Assembly: GCA_022822575.1 (NCBI GenBank)
Contig: JAJEBJ010000086.1
Coordinates: 1-18,173, forward strand
Source: Alphaproteobacteria bacterium
GTDB lineage: Bacteria > Pseudomonadota > Alphaproteobacteria > SP197
DNA length: 18,173 bases
Direction: 5' to 3'
The notes under the pieces were generated by a model. The model was not told the DNA's origin. It saw nothing but the letters and a program-made list of their open reading frames with translations, and searched no databases. Position numbers and translations under genes: made by a program. Positions 7,186 through 14,335 of this stretch are shown in pieces; the stretch's first letter is position 1; the number at the start of each line of letters is the position of its first letter.

Positions 7186-7772
7186 GGTCCGTCACCGTAC
7201 ATGCCGACCGGCTCGCCTTCGGCCGTTACGCCCAGCCCGTTGAGCATGCGCGCCCAGTAGGCGAAGTTGGCGGCGATCTGGTTGACCTCGAAGATCTCGG
7301 CATCGCCCAGACCCGCCTCGCGCAGCGCCGCGACGTCCGTCTTGTCCATCGTGGCGGGTTCAAGGGTGAGCTTGCGCGTGTAGGCGAGGATCGCCGCAAG
7401 GTGCGCGTCGGTGTCTGCCGGAATGTCGCCTGCCTCGAGCGCCTCCAGAATGGCCTGTCCCCGGTCCGGATCGCCCAGCAGGCTCGCCATGTTTGCGCCG
7501 TGGTTGTCCTTCGCGTAGCGACAACCGCAGAGGATCGCGACCCAGGTTGCGATCAGTTCCTGCACCCAGGCTTCCAGTCTACGCCGCGGGCTGTGCAGCA
7601 GCGCACGGTAGAACCGGTCCGCCAGGACCAGAAGGTCGGGCCTCGTCGCGAACGCCTGGTACATGTTGTGGACGCTGCCGTCGCCGCGGCAGACCTCGTC
7701 GTAGGCGCTGGCCAGCTCGGGACCCGCTTCTTCGCGATCGATGGCTTCGATCCAGCAGAACGGCTTCGTCAC
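7182..7772 (-). CDS. AhpD/carboxymuconolactone decarboxylase-like, peroxidase-related protein with altered CxxC
   Basis: The 196-residue protein has the CMD/AhpD all-helical layout of the uncharacterised peroxidase-related group: N-terminal WIEAIDREEAGPELASAYDEV, then RRLEAWVQELIATWVAILCGCRYAKDNHG (as two parts, 64-80 and 81-92), then a second helical half with a LTLEPATMDKTDVAALREAGL segment. AhpD-type proteins use Glu, a CxxC pair and His as a redox or proton-relay centre. Glu72 and His91 are present, but the usual CRYC reads C84-R-Y-A87; the only other nearby thiol is C82, giving C-x-C. It starts at a GTG with an AGGATGAGG ribosome site, downstream of a good promoter, and is the first gene of a pair with the MttB-type gene. 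Role unknown, possibly non-redox. Confidence 0.85.
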   Translation of the reverse strand: MTKPFCWIEAIDREEAGPELASAYDEVCRGDGSVHNMYQAFATRPDLLVLADRFYRALLHSPRRRLEAWVQELIATWVAILCGCRYAKDNHGANMASLLGDPDRGQAILEALEAGDIPADTDAHLAAILAYTRKLTLEPATMDKTDVAALREAGLGDAEIFEVNQIAANFAYWARMLNGLGVTAEGEPVGMYGDGP

Positions 7773-7783
7773 ACGCCCTCATC

Positions 7784-7797
7784 CTGTTCGTGAACAG
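7784..7797. promoter_or_regulatory. Palindrome in the leader of the AhpD-like/MttB-type operon
   Basis: CTGTTC and GAACAG are perfect inverted arms with a 2-base centre, 12 bases before the GTG start and beside the ribosome site. It could be an operator or a small hairpin affecting initiation. The spacing differs from both known LexA boxes. Confidence 0.3.
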
Positions 7798-7856
7798 CAC
7801 GCCATACGATCTTCCCGTCGTGTATCGCCGAGTCGTCCCTGACGGCTGTCGGAGGG

Positions 7857-7885
7857 ATTCTAGCCGGAACTTCATCGGGTCTCAA
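7857..7885 (-). promoter_or_regulatory. Putative sigma-70 promoter of the AhpD-like/MttB-type operon
   Basis: On the leftward strand TTGAGA (7885-7880) and TAGAAT (7862-7857) are separated by exactly 17 bases, close to consensus. Transcription would start near 7850, leaving a leader of about 78 bases. AGTTAACTAAC immediately upstream of the -35 is a partly palindromic, AT-rich site that might bind a regulator. Confidence 0.6.
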
Positions 7886-8031
7886 GTTAACTAACACTCT
7901 GCATCAAAAGAGATATTTTGGTGTTTCAGTATGTGAATGCTGGCGGGATGTTCCCATGGTGATGGGAGAGAATGCGGAGAATTCAGGAGTACTGACCGGC
8001 GATGAGTGGAGATCGACTGTCTGTGTCGTGT

Positions 8032-8403
8032 TCACAGTCGATGAAGCGCGGAAGTTCGCCGAGCGCGCCACATGCCCTGCTTCGGTTCGACCTGCTGCCA
8101 CCAATCGACGCGATTTGATTCCCGGCGGTGTCGCCGCCGAATCGGCCTGACATGTTGCTTGACGTGCGAAAAGGACGTTTCGCAGAGCATTGTCGAGGCT
8201 TGCGACATGTTCCACCCGAAATCCACGATCCACTTCCCGGCCGGACGGCGGGTCAAGTCCATGCCGTTGACCCAGGGATCGCCTGGCGTGTGCCGGATTC
8301 TCTGGACGTCGATCTGGCTGCGCAGATAGCAGCGCTTGCGGCCCGAAGGCAGGATACGACCCACCAAGACCCCGGATGCTGAATTGCGAGGATCCAGGCT
8401 CCT
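8032..8403 (-). pseudogene. Frameshifted relic of an MmeI-like type IIG/IIL restriction-modification DNA methyltransferase
   Basis: A leftward frame (stops at 8404-8406 and 8032) encodes GDPWVNGMDLTRRPAGKWIVDFG, then FSHVKQHVRPIRRRHRRES, then WWQQVEPKQGMWRA (given here as separate blocks). These follow the order and spacing of the target-recognition-side segment of large SAM-dependent DNA methyltransferases of the MmeI class, which read WxNGxDxTxRPxxxWIIDFG, then FEYVxxHVxPxRxxNRR, then YWWxxGEPRPxxRxAL. After MWRA the match resumes only in another frame as ALGELPRFI, needing a one-base correction near 8063-8068, and then ends. The catalytic N6-methyltransferase motif NPPY and the nuclease part are absent. 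So about 110 codons of a gene usually near 900-1,000 codons remain. Assignment rests on my memory of the family, not a search. Confidence 0.72.
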
Positions 8404-8476
8404 CTATCGTGGTTTGAGAGCACCGACCCGTCGCTGTGTGAGGCGGCTCTTCGGATGGCATTCTCCCCGGTCCCTG

Positions 8477-8506
8477 TTGCACCGGGGGTACGGAGACGAC
8501 TAGAAT
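8477..8506 (+). promoter_or_regulatory. Putative promoter of the GS-like/amidohydrolase operon
   Basis: TTGCAC (8477-8482) and TAGAAT (8501-8506) are separated by 18 bases. Transcription would start near 8513, about 85 bases before the GS-like start codon. The -10 is identical to that of the divergent operon. Confidence 0.45.
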
Positions 8507-8523
8507 CGGCTCGTCCGGCGAAA

Positions 8524-8539
8524 GTTCTTGAGAGAGAAC
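8524..8539. promoter_or_regulatory. Inverted repeat just downstream of the proposed transcription start of the GS-like operon
   Basis: GTTCT (8524-8528) and AGAAC (8535-8539) are inverted arms with a 6-base spacer. The location about 10-25 bases after the predicted start of transcription is typical for a repressor site. It shares GTTC/GAAC half-sites with the palindrome in the leader of the opposite operon (7784-7797), with different spacing. Confidence 0.3.
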
Positions 8540-8597
8540 GCGCTTTGATTCAGGGCGTTACCGTTCAGTTCTGTACCGAAGGTGTGCGCGAGGTGTC

Positions 8598-9899
8598 ATG
8601 ACGAAAGGTGAACTGGTCCTGCTGGTATGGAACGACCTCGTGGGACTGTCGCGCACCAGGGGCGTTCCCCTGGAGCAGTACGAGCGCCGACGGCGACACG
8701 GGCTGGGATGGGCACTGGCGGGCCAGTCCCTGACACCCTTCGAGGACATTGCACCCAATCCCTGGGGACCCATGGACGAGGTGCGCCAGGTACCGGACGA
8801 GGCAACGCGCCGGCGCATTGTTCTCAAGCAGGAATATCCGGCGTTCCATGTCGCCCTGTGCAACAGCCTCCATGCCGACGGCACTCCCTGGGAGTGCTGC
8901 ACACGGAGTTTTCTTGCCGGCGCCCTCGACGACCTGAAGAAACAGACCGGTCTCGAGGTCGCCATCGCCTACGAGAACGAGTTCCTGCTCATCGATCCCG
9001 CCCTGGAGTGGGCGGCGCCGTTTTCCGTCGATTCCATGCGCCGGGCCGCACCCTTTGCCGATCTCTGTACCCGTGCGCTGATTGATGCCGGCGTCGACCT
9101 CGAGACCTTCGAACCCGAGTACGGAGTCGGGCAGTACGAGGTGAGTTGCGGACCGGCGACGGGGCTGGCCGGCGCCGACCGCGTCGTCATCACCAGGGAG
9201 ACGGTACGCGAGGCGGCACGCCAGTGCTCGATTGCCGCGAGTTTTTCGCCCAAGCCGGCGCCGGATGCCGTCGGCAACGGCTGCCATCTTCACCTGAGCC
9301 TGTGGGACAGCTCCGGCAACCCGGTGACGGCCGATCCCACCGGGCCGGGCGGGCTGAGTGACGCTGCCGGACGATTCGTCGCCGGAGTCCACCGTCACCT
9401 GCGGGCTCTGGTCGCCATCACGGCTCCGAGTCCCGTCTCCTACATGCGCCTGGGACCACACCACTGGAGTTGCGGCTTCGATGCCGTCGGGGTGCAGAAC
9501 CGCGAAGCGGCGATCCGAATCTGCCCTGCGCCCGATGGCGACGCCGCAGCCTTCAACATCGAGATCCGCTCGACCGATGCGACAGCGAGTCCCTACCTTG
9601 CCATCGGGGCCATCATCCGCGCCGGGCTTGAAGGGATCCGCGCCGACATGACTCCCCCTGCCATGGTGAACCTGGATCCGGCCTCGTTGAGCGATGCCGA
9701 ACGCAGGGATCAGGGTATCCGCACCCTGCCGGGATCCCTGGACGAGGCCCTCGACGCCTTCCAGGCGGACGACAGTGTCGCTCAGTGGTTTGGCCCCGTG
9801 ATGATCGAGGCCTATGGCGCCCTCAAGCGTCTAGAGGCAGCGAATGCGACAGCGATGAGCGATTCCGAACTCTGCCAGAGATACCGCGGGGCCTACTGA
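8598..9899 (+). CDS. Glutamine synthetase-like gamma-glutamyl-amine ligase (FluG C-terminal-half type)
   Basis: The 433-residue protein is a GS-superfamily ligase. Visible are the ND.VGLSR start of the beta-grasp domain (12-19), the metal-binding YENEFLL (125-131; E126, E128), FEPEYGVGQYEVS (171-183), GNGCHLHLSLWD (226-237; H230, H232), NREAAIRI (301-308) and IEIRSTDATASPYL (321-334; E322, R324). These residues build the ATP/Mg and glutamate sites, so it is probably active. It is shorter than GlnA, and the C-terminal Tyr adenylylation loop of GSI-beta is not evident. Such divergent forms (PuuA, GMA synthetase, anilide synthases, FluG) ATP-dependently join glutamate to an amine rather than ammonia. 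A short GAGG site precedes the ATG, and the amidohydrolase gene follows after 4 bases. The amine is unknown; it is unlikely to be the housekeeping enzyme. Confidence 0.88.
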   Translation: MTKGELVLLVWNDLVGLSRTRGVPLEQYERRRRHGLGWALAGQSLTPFEDIAPNPWGPMDEVRQVPDEATRRRIVLKQEYPAFHVALCNSLHADGTPWECCTRSFLAGALDDLKKQTGLEVAIAYENEFLLIDPALEWAAPFSVDSMRRAAPFADLCTRALIDAGVDLETFEPEYGVGQYEVSCGPATGLAGADRVVITRETVREAARQCSIAASFSPKPAPDAVGNGCHLHLSLWDSSGNPVTADPTGPGGLSDAAGRFVAGVHRHLRALVAITAPSPVSYMRLGPHHWSCGFDAVGVQNREAAIRICPAPDGDAAAFNIEIRSTDATASPYLAIGAIIRAGLEGIRADMTPPAMVNLDPASLSDAERRDQGIRTLPGSLDEALDAFQADDSVAQWFGPVMIEAYGALKRLEAANATAMSDSELCQRYRGAY

Positions 9900-9903
9900 G
9901 ACG

Positions 9904-11088
9904 ATGCCCGCTGCATCAACGGACGGCGTCACGTGTGATCTGCCCCTGATCGATCATCACTGCCACGGCGTGATGCCGGGTGACCTCGATCTGCAGGCCT
10001 TCGAGGCGCTGATGAGCGAGAGTTACCGGCCGCCTCCGGCGGGAACCTCGCAGTTCGACAAGCCCCTCGGTCTCATGGTCCGCAGTCACTGTGCGCCTCT
10101 TCTCGACCTCGATCCCTTCACGAAAGGCGGCGACTACGTGGAACGCCGCCGTGAACTCGGCGCAGCAGAGGTCAACCGGCGCCTGCTCGGCGCCTGCGGC
10201 CTTGAACGGCTGATCGTCGACACCGGCCACCGGAGCGACTCGATTGCCGATGTGGCGGAGATGGCGGCGATTTCGGGCCGACCTGCCCACGAGGTCGTCC
10301 GCATCGAGGCCGTCGCCGAGGAGGTGGCGCGGTCAGGCGTCGACGCTGCCCGTTTCCCTGAAGCGTTCGGCGAAACCCTGGCGGCGCGGACACAGGACGC
10401 CGTTGGCCTGAAGAGCATCGTCGCCTACCGCACGACTTTCGCCATCGACCAGAGCCCGCCATCGGCTGCCGAGATAAGGGCGGCGACGGATGCCTGGTTC
10501 CGCGCCATCGACGCCACGGGAAAGGTGCGCCTCGAGTCGGTCGATATTGTCCGGTCGGGCCTGTGGACGGGGGCCGAGCTTGCCCGCCAGCATGATCTTC
10601 CCATGCAGTTCCACGTCGGATTCGGCGATCCCGACATCACCATGCATGCCTGCGACCCGACACATTTCACGGAGTTCCTGCGTGCCATGGAGAGCTGGGA
10701 CGTCACCTGCACGCTGCTCCACAACTATCCCTTTCACCGCGAAGCGGCCTGGCTCGCCGAGATCTTCCGCAACGTCTATTACGATGTCGGCGTGGTCCTC
10801 AATTTTACCGGACCCCAGGCCGCGACGATCATGGGGGAAGCCCTGGAGATGGGCCCCTTCTTCAAGCAGCTCTACAGTTCGGATGCCTTCGGACTGGCCG
10901 AACTCCACTATCTGGGTCAGGTCCAGTTTCGCCGCACGCTGTGCCAACATCTCGACCGCTGGATCGCCGACGGTATGCTGAACCTGGCGGAGGCCGACCG
11001 CATCGTTGCCATGATCGCCACCGGCAACGCCTCTCGGATCTACCGGCGCCTTTCAGACCATCAGGCCACAGGGTCCTTCGGAACGTAG
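9904..11088 (+). CDS. Amidohydrolase-superfamily protein (FluG N-terminal-half type)
   Basis: The 394-residue protein is a metal-dependent TIM-barrel hydrolase of the amidohydrolase-2 kind. Candidate metal ligands are H19-x-H21 in LIDHHCHG, K170 in GLKSIVAYR (possibly carboxylated), H237 in QFHVGFGD, H273 in LLHNYPFHREAA and D327 in YSSDAFG, all in family order. YSSDAFGLAELHYLG matches the segment seen in bacterial homologues of the FluG and nodulin N-terminal domain. No signal peptide is present. It starts 4 bases after the GS-like stop without a clear ribosome site, so translation is probably coupled. Its partner suggests it acts on a gamma-glutamyl amide or a related amide, or decarboxylates; this is inference. 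Its 3' end overlaps the convergent hypothetical gene by 28 bases. Confidence 0.87.
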   Translation: MPAASTDGVTCDLPLIDHHCHGVMPGDLDLQAFEALMSESYRPPPAGTSQFDKPLGLMVRSHCAPLLDLDPFTKGGDYVERRRELGAAEVNRRLLGACGLERLIVDTGHRSDSIADVAEMAAISGRPAHEVVRIEAVAEEVARSGVDAARFPEAFGETLAARTQDAVGLKSIVAYRTTFAIDQSPPSAAEIRAATDAWFRAIDATGKVRLESVDIVRSGLWTGAELARQHDLPMQFHVGFGDPDITMHACDPTHFTEFLRAMESWDVTCTLLHNYPFHREAAWLAEIFRNVYYDVGVVLNFTGPQAATIMGEALEMGPFFKQLYSSDAFGLAELHYLGQVQFRRTLCQHLDRWIADGMLNLAEADRIVAMIATGNASRIYRRLSDHQATGSFGT

Positions 11089-11585
11089 GGAACGGCGCGG
11101 CGGATCGCGAATCCCGTGAGGATGGCGGCCAGTCCTGCGACAAGGACGATGATGGCGACGCGTTGCCACGAACGTTCGGTCTGCGTCACCTCCCTGCGGA
11201 TCTCGTCGAATGACACGGAGACGCCCTCGTCGTAGGGATCGTGCTCGATCACGCCCCACATCCTGACGGTTTCTTCTCCGGAGGCCAGGGCGGTCCGGTC
11301 GACAAGAAACTCGGCATCGCGGTAGATGCCGAAGCGGTCGCGCACCGAGACATAGTGTGGATAGATGGAATGGTACGTGTAGAGGGTGTCGTCGTCGCGC
11401 AACCGCATGTTGACGATATGCATACCGTCAAGGTCGTAGTCCAGAATGATGCCGACCAGGAATCCACGCTTCCAGACGAGGTCGTCCTCGTCGGGGATGT
11501 CCGGGATGTTGGATGCCCAGATGATGGCGCCGCCGAGCGTGGCCACCAGTCCCAGAGCATAAAGCCAGCCTGCGAACAGTCTCAT
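11061..11585 (-). CDS. Hypothetical protein with two membrane segments and a central extracytoplasmic domain
   Basis: I do not recognise this 174-residue protein. Hydrophobic segments lie at about residues 5-24 and 143-161, with a charged, Asp/Tyr-rich region of about 118 residues between them that contains YTYHSIYPHYVSVRDRFGIY (68-87). The IPDIPDEDD stretch after the first segment and the basic C-terminus after the second suggest that both ends are cytoplasmic and the middle is periplasmic. The layout loosely resembles small DUF3592-like proteins, but the match is not firm. It starts 7 bases after the sixA stop, so the two are co-transcribed; its last codons overlap the amidohydrolase gene on the other strand by 28 bases. 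Codon use looks like its neighbours, so it is probably real. Confidence 0.7.
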   Translation of the reverse strand: MRLFAGWLYALGLVATLGGAIIWASNIPDIPDEDDLVWKRGFLVGIILDYDLDGMHIVNMRLRDDDTLYTYHSIYPHYVSVRDRFGIYRDAEFLVDRTALASGEETVRMWGVIEHDPYDEGVSVSFDEIRREVTQTERSWQRVAIIVLVAGLAAILTGFAIRRAVPYVPKDPVA

Positions 11586-11592
11586 TGCGATC

Positions 11593-12102
11593 TCAATCGG
11601 GTGGAATGCAGAAGAACTCGAGGTGCCCCATGTGCTGGCGCAGCGCCGTCCATTCCGCCGAACCGAAGGTCAGCATGGCCAGTGCGGATGTCGGAAACTT
11701 GCGGTCGAGCCGGTCCATGGCATCGCCCGTCGCCGTCGCCGCAAGGTACTGTGCCGTCATCTGCAGGACAGGATCATGTCCCACCACCATGACCCGTTCC
11801 ATGGCAGAAGGCGTACGCCGCAGCAGGGAGACGAGATGGCGTGCGTCACCATGGTAGAGGCCCTCTTCGTAGCGAACCTCAGCGTCGCCGAGGACGGGAA
11901 GCAGGATCTCCAGGGTCTGGCGGGTGCGAAGCGCGGTCGAGCACAACACGAGGTCACACCCCAGCGAGCGCTCCTCGAGCCAGACAGCAAGGCGGGCGGC
12001 GCGGCGCCTCCCGCGGTTGCGCAAGGGACGGTCATGATCGTCAACCGTGATGTCCGCCCAACTGGATTTGGCATGGCGAACGAGATAGAGTGCGATAGTC
12101 AT
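11593..12102 (-). CDS. sixA: SixA-family phosphohistidine phosphatase
   Basis: The 169-residue protein is a small histidine-phosphatase-superfamily member: LVRHAKSSW (7-15, catalytic R9-H10), LCSTALRTRQT (53-63, with the phosphate-binding R59), an acidic EEGLYHG segment (79-85) and VVGHDP (106-111, H109). SixA removes phosphate from histidine on phosphotransfer proteins such as ArcB, or NPr of the nitrogen PTS, in the cytoplasm. AGGAGG at 12112-12117 lies 9 bases before the ATG at 12102; a GTG at 12105 is a possible alternative. It is divergent from ppk with 70 bases between. The gene symbol rests on family resemblance. Which phosphoprotein it serves here is unknown, though its place beside ppk-ppx hints at phosphate or PTS-Ntr regulation. 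Confidence 0.88.
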   Translation of the reverse strand: MTIALYLVRHAKSSWADITVDDHDRPLRNRGRRRAARLAVWLEERSLGCDLVLCSTALRTRQTLEILLPVLGDAEVRYEEGLYHGDARHLVSLLRRTPSAMERVMVVGHDPVLQMTAQYLAATATGDAMDRLDRKFPTSALAMLTFGSAEWTALRQHMGHLEFFCIPPD

Positions 12103-12172
12103 CACTCATCGCCTCCTGCGATGGTCGCGGGTGTCTCGCCCAACCCGTTTCCCGATCCAAGGCTAGCACAGA

Positions 12173-14335
12173 ATGGTCAGTCAGGAACTGGATACTGTCA
12201 GATCTGTCGCGTCCGCACACCTGGAGGCGCCGGCCGAGCGGTACATCAACCGTGAACTGAGCTGGCTGGCCTTCAACGAGCGTGTGCTCGAGGAGGCGCG
12301 CAACAGCCGTCATCCGCTCCTCGAGCGGTTGCGATTCCTGTCGATCTCGGCCAGCAATCTCGACGAATTCCAGATGGTGAGAGTGGCCGGCCTCAAGGCC
12401 CAGGTCGATGCCGGTGTCACCACACCGGGTATCGACGGCCTGTCTCCGGCACGTCAGTTGAGGGCTATCAAGGACCGCTCGAAGACACTGATCGACGGCC
12501 AGTATGTCGTCTGGCGCACCCTGCGGGGACTGCTGTCACGGGAAGGGATCTCGGTGGTCGGTGAGGGTCATCTAGACGGCGATGAACGCGCGTGGCTTGC
12601 CGGTCACTTCGAACGCGAAATCCTGCCCCTGTTGACGCCAATGGCGATTGACCCTGCCCACCCCTTCCCCTTCATCCCCAATTTCGGGTTCGGCATCGCC
12701 CTCAAGCTCATCGGCGAGGGTGGCGATGAGCCGGTCCATGCGATCATCAGGCTGCCGCAGCAGACCGATCGCTTCATTCGCCTGCCCGGTGATGAGGGAT
12801 CGCGATTCCTGCCCCTCGAACAGGCCGTGCGCATGCATCTCAAGGACCTGTTTCCGGGGTTCAGATTGCTTGAAACCGGATTTTTCCGCGTGGTGCGCGA
12901 CAGTGAAATCGAGATCGACGAGGAGTCACAGGATCTGGTGCGCCACTTCGAGAGTGCTCTCAAACGGCGGCGGCGCGGCAGCGTGATCGATCTCGTGGTC
13001 GATGCCGCCATGCCTGGAGAACTTCTCAATCTCCTGACCGACCGCCTCGATGTCGTACCCGGCGATGTCACCGTGGTCGAGGGTGAACTCGGTCTGAGCG
13101 ATCTTTCCCGGCTGATCGTAGACCACCGCCCCGATCTGCTGTTCGATCCCTATTCAGCGCGTTTTCCCGAACGCATACGCGACTTCGGCGGCAACTGCTT
13201 CGACGCCATCCGCGCAAAGGACATCATCGTCCATCACCCTTATGAAAGTTTCGATGTCGTGGTCCAGTTCCTGCAGCAGGCGGCACGCGACCCCGCTGTG
13301 GTGGCGATCAAGCAGACACTCTACCGGACGAGCGAGGGATCGCCGATCGTCAAGGCTCTCATCGAGGCAGCGGAGGCGGGCAAGTCGGTGACGGCGGTCG
13401 TTGAGCTCAAGGCGCGCTTCGACGAAGAGGCGAACATCCGCTGGGCCCGCGGTCTCGAACATGCCGGCGCCCAGATCGTCTACGGCATACCGGACTTCAA
13501 GACCCACACGAAGATTTCGCTCATCGTGCGCCGCGAACAGGGCGTCCTGGTGACCTACGTTCACTTCGGAACCGGCAACTATCACCCCGTCACCGCGAAG
13601 ATCTACACTGATCTCTCCCTCTTCACCACCGCACCGGCGCTCACCCGGGACGCCAACCGGATCTTCAACTTTCTGACCGGATACATCAGGCCTCACACCC
13701 TCGAGGCGGTCGCCATGTCACCTGACACGCTCCGTCAACGCCTCCATGAACTGATCGGCCTTGAAATCGACAACGCCAGGGCCGGCAAGCCGGCCGCCAT
13801 CTGGGCCAAGATGAATTCCCTCGTCGATTCGGAGATCATCGACCTGCTCTATCGGGCGTCCGGCTGCGGTGTGGAAATCGATCTCGTGGTGCGCGGTATC
13901 TGCTGCCTGCGCCCCGGTGTGGAGGGCCTGTCCGAGAGAATCCGGGTGAAGAGCCTGGTCGGCCGCTTTCTCGAACACAGCCGCATCTTCTGCTTTGCCA
14001 ACGGCGGCGAGATTCCATCGTCCGATACCCTTGTCTTCGTGTCATCGGCGGACTGGATGACCCGCAATTTTGATTACCGGGTGGAGACCATGGTCCCGAT
14101 CATCAACCCGACGGTTCATCGGCAGATTCTCAACCAGATCATGGTGGCCAACCTGCGTGATACGGAGCAGTCCTGGATTCTGACCAGCGATGGCGCCTAC
14201 ACGAGGCTCGCCAACACGGACAACGCCTTTTCTGCCCACCGGTTCTTCATGACCAACCCCAGCCTGTCGGGCCGGGGCAGTGCACTGCAACGGCAGATCC
14301 AGCGGGGCAATGCGACACCCACGCCGGCGGAATGA
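12173..14335 (+). CDS. ppk: Polyphosphate kinase 1
   Basis: The 720-residue protein is full-length PPK1, which reversibly polymerises the gamma-phosphate of ATP into inorganic polyphosphate. The N-terminal domain opens with YINRELSWLAFNERVLEEA (24-42) and FLSISASNLDEFQMVRVAG. The catalytic domains contain IKQTLYRTS (379-387), ARFDEEANIRWARGLEHAG (414-432), FKTHTK with H445, the position of the autophosphorylated His435 of the E. coli enzyme, HFGTGNYHP (464-472) and FLEHSRIFCF with H602 (E. coli His592). The ATG at 12173 lacks a strong ribosome site. Its last codon overlaps the ppx start as ATGA, so the pair is translationally coupled. No Pho box was visible in the short gap to sixA. Confidence 0.97.
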   Translation: MVSQELDTVRSVASAHLEAPAERYINRELSWLAFNERVLEEARNSRHPLLERLRFLSISASNLDEFQMVRVAGLKAQVDAGVTTPGIDGLSPARQLRAIKDRSKTLIDGQYVVWRTLRGLLSREGISVVGEGHLDGDERAWLAGHFEREILPLLTPMAIDPAHPFPFIPNFGFGIALKLIGEGGDEPVHAIIRLPQQTDRFIRLPGDEGSRFLPLEQAVRMHLKDLFPGFRLLETGFFRVVRDSEIEIDEESQDLVRHFESALKRRRRGSVIDLVVDAAMPGELLNLLTDRLDVVPGDVTVVEGELGLSDLSRLIVDHRPDLLFDPYSARFPERIRDFGGNCFDAIRAKDIIVHHPYESFDVVVQFLQQAARDPAVVAIKQTLYRTSEGSPIVKALIEAAEAGKSVTAVVELKARFDEEANIRWARGLEHAGAQIVYGIPDFKTHTKISLIVRREQGVLVTYVHFGTGNYHPVTAKIYTDLSLFTTAPALTRDANRIFNFLTGYIRPHTLEAVAMSPDTLRQRLHELIGLEIDNARAGKPAAIWAKMNSLVDSEIIDLLYRASGCGVEIDLVVRGICCLRPGVEGLSERIRVKSLVGRFLEHSRIFCFANGGEIPSSDTLVFVSSADWMTRNFDYRVETMVPIINPTVHRQILNQIMVANLRDTEQSWILTSDGAYTRLANTDNAFSAHRFFMTNPSLSGRGSALQRQIQRGNATPTPAE

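Larger units (their letters stand above)
7773..8597. other. Divergent intergenic region
   Basis: These 825 bases separate the leftward AhpD-like/MttB-type operon from the rightward GS-like/amidohydrolase operon. They hold one promoter for each side, short operator-like palindromes, and between them a decayed leftward fragment of a DNA methyltransferase gene (8032-8403). The parts at 7886-8031 and 8404-8476 show nothing I can assign. Confidence 0.6.

Noticed and set aside
5887..7260. 457-codon rightward open frame opposite the MttB-type gene
   Set aside because: It crosses two recognised leftward genes, is Arg/Val/Gly-rich and shows no domain.
7784..7797. LexA (SOS) box
   Set aside because: The palindrome is CTGT-N6-ACAG; the enterobacterial box needs N8, and the alphaproteobacterial box is a GTTC-N7-GTTC direct repeat, which is not present.
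7904..8482. 192-codon leftward frame across the divergent region
   Set aside because: It runs in a different frame through the methyltransferase relic, whose recognisable residues are in the neighbouring frame.
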